This document shows, piece after piece, positions 10,148 through 19,982 of a stretch of DNA of 64,000 bases. The notes beneath the pieces are model-generated. The model worked only from the letters and a program-made list of their open reading frames with translations. It was not told the DNA's origin and made no database searches. The position numbers and the translations under genes are program-made. Each line of letters begins with the position of its first letter. The first letter of the stretch is position 1. This stretch comes from Winslowiella arboricola (GTDB lineage Bacteria; Pseudomonadota; Gammaproteobacteria; Enterobacterales; Enterobacteriaceae), in assembly GCF_025527015.1 (NCBI RefSeq), contig NZ_JAODIM010000042.1:62001-126000 (forward strand), written 5' to 3'.

Positions 10148-11713
10148 TCATGCGGGCTGACGCGTCTGAAACCACGCAATCAGCTGCGAAACATTCATTG
10201 GCCGGGCAAAGAAGTAGCCCTGCATATGACTTACTCCACGGTTGACCAGCCATACTGCCTGCTCTTCGGTTTCCACCCCTTCGGCGACGGTGCTGAGATT
10301 CAATTTCTTCGCCAGATTCAGCACTGCGTCCAGTACCGGTGAGGTCACGGTTTCCATACCAATGCTCTGCACAAATCCGCGATCGATTTTAAGATAATCG
10401 AATTTAAATTTCTCCAGGTAAATCAGCGCGCTGTGTCCGGTGCCAAAATCATCAATGGCGATTTTATAGCCCTGATCGTGGAGCCAGTCGAATACTTCGC
10501 TGGTATTGCCACCGGATACCATGGTGCGCTCAGTAATCTCAAAGATATAACCGAAATGTTTTTCCGGCATTGCCCGGATCCAGCTGTTAACGTCATCGCG
10601 GAAACTGTCAGACGACAGATGCAGCGGTGACAGATTAACCCCCATTTTGGTGCCCACCGGGATCACCTGCCGGATTTTATGTGCATCGCGCGCCACCAGT
10701 TCAAATAAATGACGTGTCAGGGGAATAATTAAATTCTGTCCTTCGGCATAGCTGATAAACAGATCGGGCGGAATATTACCGGCGACGGGATGCACCCAGC
10801 GCAGCAGCGCCTCCAGGCCATAGGCCTTACCGCTGGCCGCTTCCACCAGCGGCTGATACTCGACATGAAACTCACCGCGCTTGATCGCCTGCATAATCTC
10901 TTTTCCCGGACGCACCTGAAGCGTCAGGATCAAAAAACAGCCTGAGGTAACCAGCACTGCCAGCAACAGTGCGGTAAGCAGAATAATATGAATGTCGCGC
11001 TGCGGCAGATTATTGCCATACAGGTAGAAGCTGAGAGGATAACCGGGAACATTGGTCATACGCAGCGGGCTGGCGGGCAGCTGGCTGGTGTGGATCATCG
11101 CCTCGCTCCAGGTGGTGACCGCATTTTCTTTATTGGCTAAAGCCATGCCGCTGATTTCCAGCTGGCGCGATGCCAGCAGCAGATAAGGCGTCATATTCAG
11201 GTTCAGGGTGGTAAGAACGCCGCTGCGGTCAGAGCCGGGCTGCTTCACCCACATCACAATCGCCGGTTGCTTTGGCAGCATCGGTGTCCCGGCGATCATC
11301 GTCAGGTCGAAATCTTTATTCAAATCACTCTGTGCGGAGATAGCACTGACCGGCAGGCTGAAGGCGCCGGTGGCGGAGGAGCAATAGGCGATGCCGTTAC
11401 GCACCAGCAGAATGGCACGGACTTCATTAATAAATGCTGCGCGTGAAGTGAGTTGGTTATTAACCTGTGAACACTCTGACATCGTCAGGGTGCGCAGCGG
11501 ATCCAGCGACGTTCGCAGATTGCCAAAACCCTTGAGAATAAAATTCTGCGTATATAACAGCAGCTGGTCATTGCCCCTGGCGCGTTTATGCCAGGCGATG
11601 CTCATAGTGATGGCAGTAAAAAACAAAAAAAAGATCAAACCAACCGCCACGCTGACCCACGCAATTTTGCGCGCATTGGTCAGCGGGTGTTTAACCAGTG
11701 TTGATAGTGGCAT
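10148..11713 (-). CDS. pdeN: PdeN (Rtn), CSS-motif/EAL cyclic-di-GMP phosphodiesterase
   Basis: 521 residues (E. coli Rtn/PdeN 518). Membrane helices at about 17-40 and 241-265 bracket a periplasmic CSS-motif domain containing Cys81 and CSS at 111-113; these cysteines sense periplasmic redox state through DsbA/DsbB in this family. The cytoplasmic EAL domain begins near 270 and keeps the catalytic set: EALLRW (301-306), the EITERT glutamate, DDFGTG, KIDRGF and AEGVET, so it should be active in hydrolysing c-di-GMP. Position between yejA and mepS is as in E. coli. Confidence 0.93.
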   Translation of the reverse strand: MPLSTLVKHPLTNARKIAWVSVAVGLIFFLFFTAITMSIAWHKRARGNDQLLLYTQNFILKGFGNLRTSLDPLRTLTMSECSQVNNQLTSRAAFINEVRAILLVRNGIAYCSSATGAFSLPVSAISAQSDLNKDFDLTMIAGTPMLPKQPAIVMWVKQPGSDRSGVLTTLNLNMTPYLLLASRQLEISGMALANKENAVTTWSEAMIHTSQLPASPLRMTNVPGYPLSFYLYGNNLPQRDIHIILLTALLLAVLVTSGCFLILTLQVRPGKEIMQAIKRGEFHVEYQPLVEAASGKAYGLEALLRWVHPVAGNIPPDLFISYAEGQNLIIPLTRHLFELVARDAHKIRQVIPVGTKMGVNLSPLHLSSDSFRDDVNSWIRAMPEKHFGYIFEITERTMVSGGNTSEVFDWLHDQGYKIAIDDFGTGHSALIYLEKFKFDYLKIDRGFVQSIGMETVTSPVLDAVLNLAKKLNLSTVAEGVETEEQAVWLVNRGVSHMQGYFFARPMNVSQLIAWFQTRQPA

Positions 11714-11923
11714 TGCGTTTTATCTCCCGCTTTAGCCTGTTTTTTTGTTGGAATTATGCACTGCCATTTTCCGGGAATAAGTACAGCAGGATATAACGTC
11801 GTCGGGGGTCCTGTCTCGATATTATTATGATAAGCAATACTATTTTTGTCGCGACGGCTGGCTGATTGTCCTGAAGCATCTCAAATCGTCAGCGCGTAGT
11901 CAGGCATATTTCAGGCATAAAAA

Positions 11924-11950
11924 AACGCTGCCGGAGCAGCGTTTTTCCTA
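11924..11950. terminator. Bidirectional intrinsic terminator between mepS and pdeN
   Basis: The stem AACGCTGC-CGGA-GCAGCGTT is flanked by A6 on one side and T5 on the other, so it can terminate on either strand. It sits 31 bases past the mepS stop and fits termination of mepS on the minus strand. Confidence 0.8.
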
Positions 11951-11980
11951 TTCTCATTTCGCAGACTTCAGGGATAAGAA

Positions 11981-12553
11981 TCAGCTTTGTGTACGACTCA
12001 GTACGCGTCTTGCTTCACGGTAACGATTTTTCCAGTATGAATCATTCAAATTGGAAATCATTACGCCGCTGCTGGTCGAGGCATGAACAAAGTTGTCATT
12101 ACCGAGGTAAATGCCAACATGTCGTCCTGTCGAACCGGCGCGGAACAGCACAAGATCACCGGGGCGTAACTTACTGCGCTGAATACTTTTACCACTGTCC
12201 TGCTGCTCTGAGGTTGAGCGCGGCAGATCCAGACCAAATTGTTCACGGAAGGTCACCTGAACAAAAGCGGAGCAGTCGATACCACGTTTGTTGGTGCCGC
12301 CAAGACGATAACGAACGCCTTTCCAGTCAGCATATTGATCCATGATACGTGATTTAATATCCACGCTCTGAACCATCTGTTCGAATTCATCCTGAGACGC
12401 TTGAAGTAAAAAACCATTCTGGCTTTTAACTGCATGGGTCTCAGTTTGTGCGTTGTGACCGTTACTGGTAGTACATGCCGAAAGCAGTGTCGCGAGTGCG
12501 ACAGCGGGTATGGCCCGCAGAATATATCTCAGGATAGGTTGAGACTTGACCAT
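11981..12553 (-). CDS. mepS: MepS (Spr), murein DD-endopeptidase lipoprotein, NlpC/P60 family
   Basis: 190 residues (E. coli 188). A lipoprotein signal ends in the lipobox LLSAC with Cys27. The NlpC/P60 domain keeps the catalytic Cys94 (GIDCSAF), His145 (GRHVGIY) and His157 (FVHAST); subtracting 26 gives the 68/119/131 triad of mature E. coli MepS. It cleaves D-Ala-mDAP crosslinks so that new peptidoglycan can be inserted, and is degraded by NlpI-Prc. The 500-base upstream region is unusually long and structured. Confidence 0.95.
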   Translation of the reverse strand: MVKSQPILRYILRAIPAVALATLLSACTTSNGHNAQTETHAVKSQNGFLLQASQDEFEQMVQSVDIKSRIMDQYADWKGVRYRLGGTNKRGIDCSAFVQVTFREQFGLDLPRSTSEQQDSGKSIQRSKLRPGDLVLFRAGSTGRHVGIYLGNDNFVHASTSSGVMISNLNDSYWKNRYREARRVLSRTQS

Positions 12554-13065
12554 TATGTTTGTTATCCCTTGGGGTCCTTAACGACAGAGGTCGTTAGCAA
12601 AGTTGCGAAACGAAAATGAGATTAATTAGTGCAGGCGCGTGAGACAATTCCTAAATCATTAAAATGTGTTAACGAGCACATTTTAATTGTAAAAAAGGAA
12701 AAAAATCACCGTTTTTGCCTAATCCGAATTGAGATTACCCGATTAAAAGCCCCGTGGCGAGGGGTTTTAGCGTCTTTCTTATAGGTTTTTTTGATGAGAA
12801 ACAATTGGGTAACACTTAGGTTAAATTATCAACAATTAGCAGTCGATAATCGCTGGATTAAGGGCAATTTAAGCGGCTATTTCCGGGGATAGGAGAAGAA
12901 ATAAGCGTAATCCCAATAGACAGGGGGGCAGGAAAGGCATTTTCCCGCCCCGTTTATCATCATATTTTCTTTTCACAGAGAAATACTTAGTGTGCTAATT
13001 ATCAATCCGTCGCCATTCCGCGTGGTAATCAATTAATACAATTTGGCTTAATTACGGAATAGCGT
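12554..13065. other. Gene-free region between mepS and lpxT with three hairpins
   Basis: No credible ORF in 512 bases. Visible structures: AAAATGTG-8 nt-CACATTTT at 12661-12684; a terminator-like stem AAGCCCC-7 nt-GGGGTTTT around 12748-12769; and an 11-bp near-perfect stem GGGGCAGGAAA/TTTCCCGCCCC at 12925-12951. The first lies in the expected 5' leader of mepS; the last lies downstream of lpxT. A short noncoding transcript ending at the middle stem is possible but not shown. Confidence 0.5.
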
Positions 13066-13773
13066 TTAACGCAGCGGTTTATATTTTCCCGGTAATGTTC
13101 GATGCAGCCAGTTGACTAAATAATCACTGGCTGGCGTCAGTAGCCACCAGCTCAGGCCCACCATAACCACCGACAGCGAACCGACGGCAATATCGGTAAA
13201 CCAGTGTGCCCCGGCCATTACGCGCGGCAGGCCGAATACCACAAAGATCAGCGCGGCGGTAAGAAACGCGCCCTTACCAAAATAGCGCAACATAAAGCAG
13301 GCGAAGATCATCAGCATCATACCGTGATCGCCGGGGAAGCTGTCACGCGAAGCATCTTTGGCCGGAATGCCGGTCAGCTCGGCGACGCGATGCACATTGT
13401 CAAAGAACAGAGTAGGGCTGGCGTGTTTCACCGGCAGCAAATGGCCAAGCTGGTTCAGAACCACGGCCGTAATCAGCATGGTAACGCCAATAGTGATCAG
13501 GCGGCGGCGCCCTTCTGCTGTTTCGCGCAGCCAGAATTTCATATAGAGCGACCCCATTGCCAGCAGGGAGACGGCATCAAAACCACGGAAGTTGGTAATC
13601 GCAATCAGCCACAGCAGCGGTTTGCTGTTCACCATATGATCGTTAAACCAGAAAAAGATCGATTTATCGATCGGAAACCAAAAGCCATGGTTAGCCGGAA
13701 GGTACCAGGATAAAAACAGGGCGATGCCGGCAATATTTAAGGCAAGGATGATCGCTAAGCGCTTTGCATTCAT
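13066..13773 (-). CDS. lpxT: LpxT (YeiU), lipid A 1-diphosphate synthase
   Basis: 235 residues (E. coli 237), six membrane helices, PAP2 phosphatase superfamily. The conserved phosphatase motifs are present as SFPGDHGMM (motif C2 with catalytic His) and GAHWFTDI (motif C3). The enzyme transfers a phosphate from undecaprenyl pyrophosphate to the 1-position of lipid A on the periplasmic face and recycles the undecaprenyl carrier. Located next to mepS as in E. coli. Confidence 0.93.
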   Translation of the reverse strand: MNAKRLAIILALNIAGIALFLSWYLPANHGFWFPIDKSIFFWFNDHMVNSKPLLWLIAITNFRGFDAVSLLAMGSLYMKFWLRETAEGRRRLITIGVTMLITAVVLNQLGHLLPVKHASPTLFFDNVHRVAELTGIPAKDASRDSFPGDHGMMLMIFACFMLRYFGKGAFLTAALIFVVFGLPRVMAGAHWFTDIAVGSLSVVMVGLSWWLLTPASDYLVNWLHRTLPGKYKPLR

Positions 13774-13810
13774 AGGGGGGAATCTGTCGGGTTAAAAATA
13801 ACAGCGTAGC

Positions 13811-14794
13811 CTAAGCCACGCTCTCTAAACGAAGCTTCAACAGATCAGCTTGCAAATCATTCCATTGCGTATCATTTTCATTAATAAGTTCAATACGGCT
13901 GTCCGGCGGGGCAGACGAACGGGTTTCGATCTGCAGATCCTCGCCCTGGCGATTAATACTAAGCAGCCCTTCGGCAATGCGCAGCACGCCTTTGACCCGG
14001 CTCACCGGCGCCAGCCGTGCCCACTCCAGCACACCAATGGTGTCAAAAACCGTATCGGCATCGAAGATCCAGCCGCAGGCATAGTAGCCCTGGCCCTGAT
14101 TCAGCGCGCGGCGCCAGCGGACGTTACTGTCAAGGCGCAGGGCGGCCAGCCCCGATTTCGCATTGCTGTGCGTATGGTGACGGGCATCCGGCAGCTCGCG
14201 CAGGTTAAGGCGTGGCATGTCCAGCAAGGCAGCATCGATATTGCCAAACTCAGCTTCCAGGCACTGGCGTTCAGCCAGATGCTGTTGTTGCCAGGCGCTC
14301 AGCGCCTGACGATCGCTCTGCTGCCAGCGATCCTGTTTATTGGCAATAATAATATCCGCCACTGCCAGCTGATCGCGGAAGTTCTCATTGTCGGTGATTT
14401 TGCTGTTGCTAAGCTGGCGCGGATCCAGCAGCGCCAGCGTGGCATTCAGCGTCAGCCAGGGCTGATACACCGCATCGCTTAACATGGCGATAATCTGCTT
14501 TGGATGGCCAAGACCCGTGGGCTCTATCAGCAGTCGATCGGGTTTCGCCTGCTTTAATAACATATTCAGCCCCACCTGCATTGGCAGTCCATTAACGCAA
14601 CACATGCAGCCGCCGGGGATCTCTTTTAATACTGCGCCACGATCTTTCAGCAGAGCGCCATCAATGCCAATTTCACCAAATTCATTGACCAGAATCGCCC
14701 ATTTTTCATTTTCAGGCTTCTGCGCCAGCAGGTGAAGCAAGGTAGTGGTTTTTCCGCTGCCCAGAAAGCCAGTAATCAGATTGACCTTTGTCAC
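13811..14794 (-). CDS. yeiR: YeiR, COG0523 zinc-binding G3E GTPase
   Basis: 327 residues from a GTG at 14794 (MTKVNLITGFLGSGKT). The GGAGG 8 bases upstream makes this the likely start and gives the E. coli length (328); the in-frame ATG at 14809 contains that same ribosome-binding sequence and is less likely. Features: Walker A GFLGSGKTT at about residues 9-17, the family metal motif GGCMCC near residue 60, and the guanine-specificity NKQD. YeiR proteins bind zinc and hydrolyse GTP and are proposed zinc chaperones. A CobW C-terminal domain follows. Confidence 0.92.
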   Translation of the reverse strand: MTKVNLITGFLGSGKTTTLLHLLAQKPENEKWAILVNEFGEIGIDGALLKDRGAVLKEIPGGCMCCVNGLPMQVGLNMLLKQAKPDRLLIEPTGLGHPKQIIAMLSDAVYQPWLTLNATLALLDPRQLSNSKITDNENFRDQLAVADIIIANKQDRWQQSDRQALSAWQQQHLAERQCLEAEFGNIDAALLDMPRLNLRELPDARHHTHSNAKSGLAALRLDSNVRWRRALNQGQGYYACGWIFDADTVFDTIGVLEWARLAPVSRVKGVLRIAEGLLSINRQGEDLQIETRSSAPPDSRIELINENDTQWNDLQADLLKLRLESVA

Positions 14795-14921
14795 AGGTTT
14801 TTCCTCCATCAGGGTATTCAGGTGCTGAAATTAAAGTTCAGGCTATTGCTGGCCGATTTTAATCATCAGGACAATAAAACAGCTACCTTTAACCTGTAGT
14901 TGGTCAATAAGTGAGGTTGAT

Positions 14922-15242
14922 ATGAACTGCATTACATCAGCTGTTTTGATAATGCTTTTTACCTCATGGACGAGCAGCGTCATCGCCGGGAGTGGTACAG
15001 CATCAGCCAGCTCAGGCATTATTCGTTTTTCTGGCAGTATCGTTGACGGCGGCTGTGTTATCAGCTCCGGTGTTAAGGACAGGCTGAACACAACCTGTTA
15101 TCAGAACGGCAGGGTGGCTACCAGCACCACCATGCTTAATGTTATGCAGCAACAAAAACTGCCATTAAGTCAGGGCACCAGCCAGTTTGCGTGGATTAAT
15201 CGCACTAAATTGCTGGGGATGCTTACGGTGAATTACTACTGA
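14922..15242 (+). CDS. Small secreted orphan protein resembling a type 1 fimbrial subunit
   Basis: 106 residues. An N-terminal signal peptide (about residues 1-22, cleavage near VIAGS) is followed by GIIRFSGSIVDGGCVIS, the pattern that opens mature FimA-type pilins (beta strand then first cysteine). A second cysteine in TTCYQ could form the usual disulfide. It is shorter than a normal pilin (about 150-180), ends in a tyrosine-rich NYY as pilins often do, and no usher, chaperone or other pilin gene is near. GAGGTTG precedes the ATG. It may be a compact chaperone-usher-like secreted protein or a degenerate pilin. Function unknown. Confidence 0.6.
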   Translation: MNCITSAVLIMLFTSWTSSVIAGSGTASASSGIIRFSGSIVDGGCVISSGVKDRLNTTCYQNGRVATSTTMLNVMQQQKLPLSQGTSQFAWINRTKLLGMLTVNYY

Positions 15243-15319
15243 TAACCGCTGCTACGAATTGTTATAACATAACATTGCCGGCGATGCACACCCTCATCGC
15301 CGGATAGAGAGCAGAGCGA

Positions 15320-15892
15320 TTATTCGCTGCGTCCCATATAACGACGTTCAGCAATATGAATGCGGATCTTATCGCCACTACTGAGATATTCAGGCACCTG
15401 AATCACTAAGCCGGTAGCCATTTTAGCGGGTTTACTGCGCGCACTGGCGGACGCCCCTTTAATGCCCGGTGTGGTTTCGACAATTTCCATATCTACCGTT
15501 TGTGGCAGCTCCAGCGCCAGAATCTGGCCATCCATGGTTAATACCTGAATACCCGGCATTCCCCCTTCAGGAATAAACAGCAGCTCTTCAGCAATCTGTT
15601 CCTGCTTAAAGTTATAAGGGGTGTAATCTTCGTCATCCATAAACACATACTCGTCACCATCAATATACGAGAAGGTGACCTGGCGACGGCTCAGGGCGAT
15701 GGTGTCGATAATATCGTCACCTTTAAAACGCTCTTCCACCTTCAGCCCAGTGCGGATATCCGTAAAACGCATTTTGTATAAGGTAGAGGCGCCACGGGCG
15801 CTGGGGCTTTGCACATCAATATCTTTTACCAGCAGTAATTTGCCGTTGTAGCTCACGGCCATGCCGCGCTTGATTTCGTTTGCTCTTGCCAT
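15320..15892 (-). CDS. efpL: EfpL (YeiP), elongation factor P-like protein
   Basis: 190 residues, the same as E. coli YeiP. Three KOW/OB domains in EF-P order: the N-terminal KOW with loop SPSARGAS around residues 29-36 (in place of the EF-P modification loop), OB1 with YVFMDDEDY, and the C-terminal OB domain ending [19 protein letters not shown]. Recent work shows that EfpL relieves ribosome stalling at particular XPPX motifs and collaborates with EF-P. Start and length agree with the family. Confidence 0.94.
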   Translation of the reverse strand: MARANEIKRGMAVSYNGKLLLVKDIDVQSPSARGASTLYKMRFTDIRTGLKVEERFKGDDIIDTIALSRRQVTFSYIDGDEYVFMDDEDYTPYNFKQEQIAEELLFIPEGGMPGIQVLTMDGQILALELPQTVDMEIVETTPGIKGASASARSKPAKMATGLVIQVPEYLSSGDKIRIHIAERRYMGRSE

Positions 15893-16045
15893 GGTAGGTT
15901 CTCAATAAGCCTGTGCGGAATTAATCGCGACAAGTTACTCGCGGCGCGACCTTCAGGCAAGATCTGCAGCTTGAATTATTTTGAGTATAGCTTTCACCTT
16001 TCGCCACTGCTATTGTCGCGCTTTACGTTGCTCCTGAGCGTGCTG

Positions 16046-16300
16046 ATGCAGTGTCGTCCTGATTGTGGTGCCTGTTGCACGGCCCCCTCGATCTCTTCCC
16101 CGATTCCCGGTATGCCGCACGGCAAACCGGCGAATACGCCATGCGTACAGCTTGACGACCGGCAGCGCTGCAAAATTTTCGGCTCGCCATTGCGGCCAAA
16201 AGTCTGTGCGGGATTACAACCGGAAGCGGAAATGTGTGGCGACAGTCGTCAGCAGGCGATGACCTGGCTGTTACAGCTGGAAGCGGATACCTCCAGCTAA
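16046..16300 (+). CDS. yeiW: YeiW, cysteine-cluster (YkgJ/UPF0153 family) protein
   Basis: 84 residues from ATG 16046. The cysteine arrangement CRPDCGACC, a single C in NTPCVQL, CKIF and VCAG is the zinc/iron-binding signature of the YkgJ family. The same frame is open from 15971, but the extra 25 hydrophobic residues do not belong to the family. No enzymatic function is established. It is divergent from efpL and convergent with setB. Confidence 0.82.
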   Translation: MQCRPDCGACCTAPSISSPIPGMPHGKPANTPCVQLDDRQRCKIFGSPLRPKVCAGLQPEAEMCGDSRQQAMTWLLQLEADTSS

Positions 16301-16307
16301 GCGAGCG

Positions 16308-17486
16308 TCAGGCGTTTTTAATCCGCCACATGCAGTAAAGGGTGCCGACGTTCATCAGCAACGCGCAGTAAAACACCGCATGGTAGCTCCAGAATTCCGC
16401 CACCAGCCCGGCCAGCGATCCGGCGAGGATCCAGCCGACGCGAGTAGAGTTGCTGAACAGCGTTGTCGCCGCGCCCGCCTGGCCTGGCATCAGATCCTGA
16501 AAATAGATCATGCCAATACCGGCCAGAATGCCGATAAATATGGCGTTCAGCCCCTGAATCAGCAGTAATGGCATGGCGCTGTGAATAAGCAGCACCCCGC
16601 TGTAAAACAGCAGCCCGCAGACGGCAGCGCAGCGCATCAACGCGCGTTTGCTGAAGCGCCGGGCGTAATAGCCAGCAATCAGCATCACCGGGATTTCCAG
16701 TCCGGCCGCCAGCCCCATTAATTGCCCCGCCAGTTTCTCCGGCAGATGCAGCTCATGCACCACATACAGCGGCATATTGATCAGCCAGATATTATTACAG
16801 GCCCACATCATGGTGCAGCCAATAAACAGCAACAGCGTATCGCGACGGTTGCGTGTCGGCGCCTGCAAAGTGGCAGTGGTTTTCACCGCGGTTTTGCGCA
16901 TTGAGGGCAACAGATAGCGGACGATCACCGCGCAACAGACAAACGCCACCGCCGCACAGGCGTACATCACCTGAAAACCAAACCCCAGTGCCAGCGCAAA
17001 GGCAATCGGCGGGCCAATCACCCATGCCAGCGAAACCTGGGTACGCATAATAGTGCTGAACATCACCGCTTCACGGCCAGTTTTATCGGCATGTTCACGC
17101 GCCAGCGCGAACATCTGCGGGTTGGCGGTCGAGCCAAAACTGGAGAGCAGTACACCGACCAGCAGTAAGACGACGTAATTACGATTCCAGGCAAACAAAA
17201 TGCAGCCGAGAGCGCCCAGCAGGCAGCACTGAAAGATCAGCGTTTTGCGATCGCCCTGGCGGTCGGAACGCGCCGCCAGCAGCTGGCTCACCACAATGCC
17301 AATCACCGCACTGCCGGTAAAAAACAGTCCCACCATAAATGGACGCGCATGCACTTCCGTCGAGAGAAACAGACTAAGCGTTGGCGTTTGCAGCGCCCCG
17401 GCGATGCCGGAGAGAAACGCGACCAGCAGAAAGGCAGCTGAACGCAGGTCGGGCAGGCGGCGAAGAGTGGCACCAGATGTTTGCAT
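16308..17486 (-). CDS. setB: SetB sugar efflux MFS transporter
   Basis: 392 residues (E. coli SetB 393), 12 predicted helices. Characteristic stretches include FLSGIAGALQTPTLSLFLS, the motif ARSDRQGDRK in loop 2-3 and SFGSTANPQMFALAREHADK. SetB exports lactose and glucose and affects chromosome segregation in E. coli. Adjacent to the fructose PTS operon on the opposite strand, as in E. coli. Confidence 0.93.
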   Translation of the reverse strand: MQTSGATLRRLPDLRSAAFLLVAFLSGIAGALQTPTLSLFLSTEVHARPFMVGLFFTGSAVIGIVVSQLLAARSDRQGDRKTLIFQCCLLGALGCILFAWNRNYVVLLLVGVLLSSFGSTANPQMFALAREHADKTGREAVMFSTIMRTQVSLAWVIGPPIAFALALGFGFQVMYACAAVAFVCCAVIVRYLLPSMRKTAVKTTATLQAPTRNRRDTLLLFIGCTMMWACNNIWLINMPLYVVHELHLPEKLAGQLMGLAAGLEIPVMLIAGYYARRFSKRALMRCAAVCGLLFYSGVLLIHSAMPLLLIQGLNAIFIGILAGIGMIYFQDLMPGQAGAATTLFSNSTRVGWILAGSLAGLVAEFWSYHAVFYCALLMNVGTLYCMWRIKNA

Positions 17487-17795
17487 ATATGAGAGTTAAC
17501 CGGCAGAGAGGGACGGGGAATTCTACGCCGCTACGCTGTTTTTTAAAAACCTGTTTTAAAAATAGAGGGGAGGGGATATTCCTCTTCCGCATTTTTTGCA
17601 CCATTGCCACTGGAAAGCTGAAGTTGCTGACCGCGTTGGGTTAAAAAGTGCTCTAAGTCAAATTCGCTTCAGCAACGTTATCGGCACCTGCGGCATTTCT
17701 CTGAAAAAGTTAAGTGAAATGTGCGTGACGTCAAAAATCTGCTACACCGTTTGCGGTAAATCTTGCCAGTACTGCAGTGACTGTACCAAACTCAT

Positions 17796-17807
17796 TGAAA
17801 CGTTTCA
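17796..17807 (+). promoter_or_regulatory. Cra (FruR) operator 1 for fruBKA
   Basis: TGAAACGTTTCA is a perfect palindromic match to the Cra core TGAAWCGWTTCA. It lies 101 bases ahead of the fruB start. Cra represses fruBKA until fructose-1-phosphate is present. Confidence 0.85.
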
Positions 17808-17862
17808 GCGTTGTCTCAACCGGTTGCCCGTCAGGAGATCACGCTTTTTTTCTCATAATAGC

Positions 17863-17874
17863 TGAAACGATTCA
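17863..17874 (+). promoter_or_regulatory. Cra (FruR) operator 2 for fruBKA
   Basis: TGAAACGATTCA matches the Cra core exactly and lies 22 bases ahead of the fruB ATG, 67 bases downstream of operator 1. E. coli fruB also has two Cra operators. Confidence 0.87.
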
Positions 17875-17896
17875 ATTTCGGCAGGAGAGGAGAACT

Positions 17897-19030
17897 ATGT
17901 TCCAGCTAGATCTGAAAGCCATTCATACCGGCGCCAGCGCCACGAATAAAGAAGACGCCATCCGTCAGGTTGCCGCCGCGCTGGCTGCTGCCGGCAACGT
18001 CAGCGAAGCCTATGTTGACGGCATGCTGACGCGCGAAACCCAGACTTCAACCTATCTTGGTAACGGTATCGCCATTCCGCATGGCACCACCGATACCCGC
18101 GATTTAGTGCTGGAAACCGGGGTGCAGGTATTCCAGTTCCCGCAGGGTATTGCCTGGGGAGAAGACCAAACCGCGTATGTCGCCATCGGTATTGCCGCAC
18201 GCTCCGATGAGCACCTGGCGCTGTTGCGTCAGCTGACTCACGTGCTGAGCGATGACAGCGTCGCTGAACAGCTGAAAACCACCACGTCCGCTGAAGAGTT
18301 GCGCAGCATCCTGATGGGCGAAAAACAGGCTGCGGAATTTAAATTCGATAACAGCCTGATCGCGCTTGATGTCGCGGCAGGCGATTTGATGACGCTGCAG
18401 GCGCTGAACGCCGGTCGTCTGCAACAGGCGGGCGCGGTGGACGCCAGCTTTGTCAGCAGTGTGATCTCCGCTCAGCCGCTGAATCTGGGACAGGGTATCT
18501 GGCTGAGCGACAGCACTGTCGGTAACCTGGTCAGCGCCGTGGCCGTCAGTCGCGCCGCTAACGCTTTTGATGTGGCGGGTGAAAAAGCTGCGCTGCTGAT
18601 TACCGTTGCCGTCACCGACGAGCAGCCGCTGAAGGTGCTGAACTATTTAAGCGATCTGCTGATCAATCAGAAAGCCGAACGTCTGCTGAACGCCGATGCC
18701 GCCGGTGTACTGGCGCTGTTAACCAGCGAAGTCGACGAGCAGGCTGATGTGCTGACTGCAGAATTTACTATCCGCAACGAACATGGTTTGCATGCGCGTC
18801 CGGGCACCGCGCTGGTCAGCATCATCAAGCAATTTAACAGTGATATCACCGTAACCAACCTTGATGGCAGCGGTAAACCGGCTAATGGTCGCAGCCTGAT
18901 GAAAGTGGTGGCGCTGGGCGTGAAAAAAGGTCATCGCCTGCGCTTTACCGCCAGCGGTGAAGATGCGCAACAGGCACTGAACGCGATTGAAGCAGCCATC
19001 GCCGCCGGTCTGGGCGAGGGGGCAGCATGA
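17897..19030 (+). CDS. fruB: FruB, fructose PTS EIIA-HPr fusion (diphosphoryl transfer protein)
   Basis: 377 residues from ATG 17897 with AGGAGAGGAG upstream; the frame is open further 5' but the added residues cover the Cra operators. Domains: EIIA-Fru at about 1-145 with phosphorylated His62 (IPHGTTD), a central linker domain (about 155-280), and an HPr-like domain at about 287-377 with His299 (GLHARPG). It passes phosphate from EI to FruA, bypassing ordinary HPr. First gene of fruBKA; overlaps fruK by four bases. Confidence 0.96.
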   Translation: MFQLDLKAIHTGASATNKEDAIRQVAAALAAAGNVSEAYVDGMLTRETQTSTYLGNGIAIPHGTTDTRDLVLETGVQVFQFPQGIAWGEDQTAYVAIGIAARSDEHLALLRQLTHVLSDDSVAEQLKTTTSAEELRSILMGEKQAAEFKFDNSLIALDVAAGDLMTLQALNAGRLQQAGAVDASFVSSVISAQPLNLGQGIWLSDSTVGNLVSAVAVSRAANAFDVAGEKAALLITVAVTDEQPLKVLNYLSDLLINQKAERLLNADAAGVLALLTSEVDEQADVLTAEFTIRNEHGLHARPGTALVSIIKQFNSDITVTNLDGSGKPANGRSLMKVVALGVKKGHRLRFTASGEDAQQALNAIEAAIAAGLGEGAA

Positions 19031-19965
19031 GCAGACGCGTCGCGACTATTACCCTGAATCCGGCTTATGACCTGGTAGGTTATACCGATGAGATCGAACG
19101 CGGTGAAGTTAACCTGGTGAAAACCACCGGTCTGCATGCGGCAGGCAAGGGGATTAACGTAGCGAAAGTGCTGAAAGATTTGGGCATTGACGTCACCGTC
19201 GGCGGCTTCCTCGGCAAAGATAACCAGGATGGCTTCCAGCAGCTGTTCAGTGAGTTAGGTATTGCTAACCGCTTTCAGGTGGTGCCTGGCCGTACCCGCA
19301 TCAACGTCAAACTGACCGAGAAAGGCGGCGATGTGACTGACCTGAACTTCTCTGGTTTTGACGTCAGTGCACAAGACTGGGAGCGCTTTAGCGCCGATTC
19401 ATTAAGCTGGCTCGGCCAGTTTGATATGGTCTGCGTCAGCGGGAGTTTACCGGCTGGCGTGGCGCCTGAAGCTTTTACCGAATGGATGACGACCCTGCGC
19501 ACCCTGTGCCCGTGCATTATTTTCGACAGCAGCCGTGAAGCGCTGGTGGCGGGACTGAAAGCGGCGCCATGGCTGGTGAAACCTAACCGTCGTGAGCTGG
19601 AGATCTGGGCCGGCCGCAAACTGCCGACGCTGCAGGATGTGATTGAAGCTGCCCATGCACTGCGCGAGCAGGGCATTGCGCATGTGGTGATTTCACTCGG
19701 TGCCGAAGGCGCGCTGTGGGTGAATGCCTCCGGCGAGTGGATTGCTAAACCGCCAGCCTGTGAAGTGGTCAGTACCGTCGGTGCTGGCGATTCGATGGTA
19801 GGTGGCCTGATTTATGGCCTGCTGATGCGTGAGTCCAGCGAGCATACGCTGCGCCTGGCAACTGCCGTTGCGGCGATGGCCGTCAGTCAAAGTAATGTTG
19901 GTGTTACCGATCGTACCCAGTTGGCCGCAATGATGGCGCGCGTCGACCTGAAACCCTTTCACTAA
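19027..19965 (+). CDS. fruK: FruK, 1-phosphofructokinase
   Basis: 312 residues, as in E. coli. PfkB-family sugar kinase with the N-terminal [10 protein letters not shown], the substrate glycine motif [12 protein letters not shown] and the C-terminal ATP/anion-hole motif [12 protein letters not shown] containing the catalytic aspartate. Converts fructose-1-phosphate to fructose-1,6-bisphosphate. The start overlaps the fruB stop (ATGA), indicating coupled translation. Confidence 0.96.
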   Translation: MSRRVATITLNPAYDLVGYTDEIERGEVNLVKTTGLHAAGKGINVAKVLKDLGIDVTVGGFLGKDNQDGFQQLFSELGIANRFQVVPGRTRINVKLTEKGGDVTDLNFSGFDVSAQDWERFSADSLSWLGQFDMVCVSGSLPAGVAPEAFTEWMTTLRTLCPCIIFDSSREALVAGLKAAPWLVKPNRRELEIWAGRKLPTLQDVIEAAHALREQGIAHVVISLGAEGALWVNASGEWIAKPPACEVVSTVGAGDSMVGGLIYGLLMRESSEHTLRLATAVAAMAVSQSNVGVTDRTQLAAMMARVDLKPFH

Positions 19966-19982
19966 CAGCAGGAGAAGGCAAA

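Larger units (their letters stand above)
17487..17896. promoter_or_regulatory. Divergent setB-fruB regulatory region
   Basis: 410 bases without a gene. It contains two Cra operators near fruB (listed separately). The setB-proximal half is A/T-rich with purine-rich tracts (AGAGGGGAGGGG near 17565) and no further recognised site. Confidence 0.5.

Noticed and set aside
13850..14482. 210-residue ORF antisense to yeiR
   Set aside because: Shadow of yeiR; no start signal and no recognisable domain.
17777..17896. Longer fruB beginning at ATG 17777
   Set aside because: It would cover both Cra operators; the ATG at 17897 has the strong ribosome-binding site and matches FruB.
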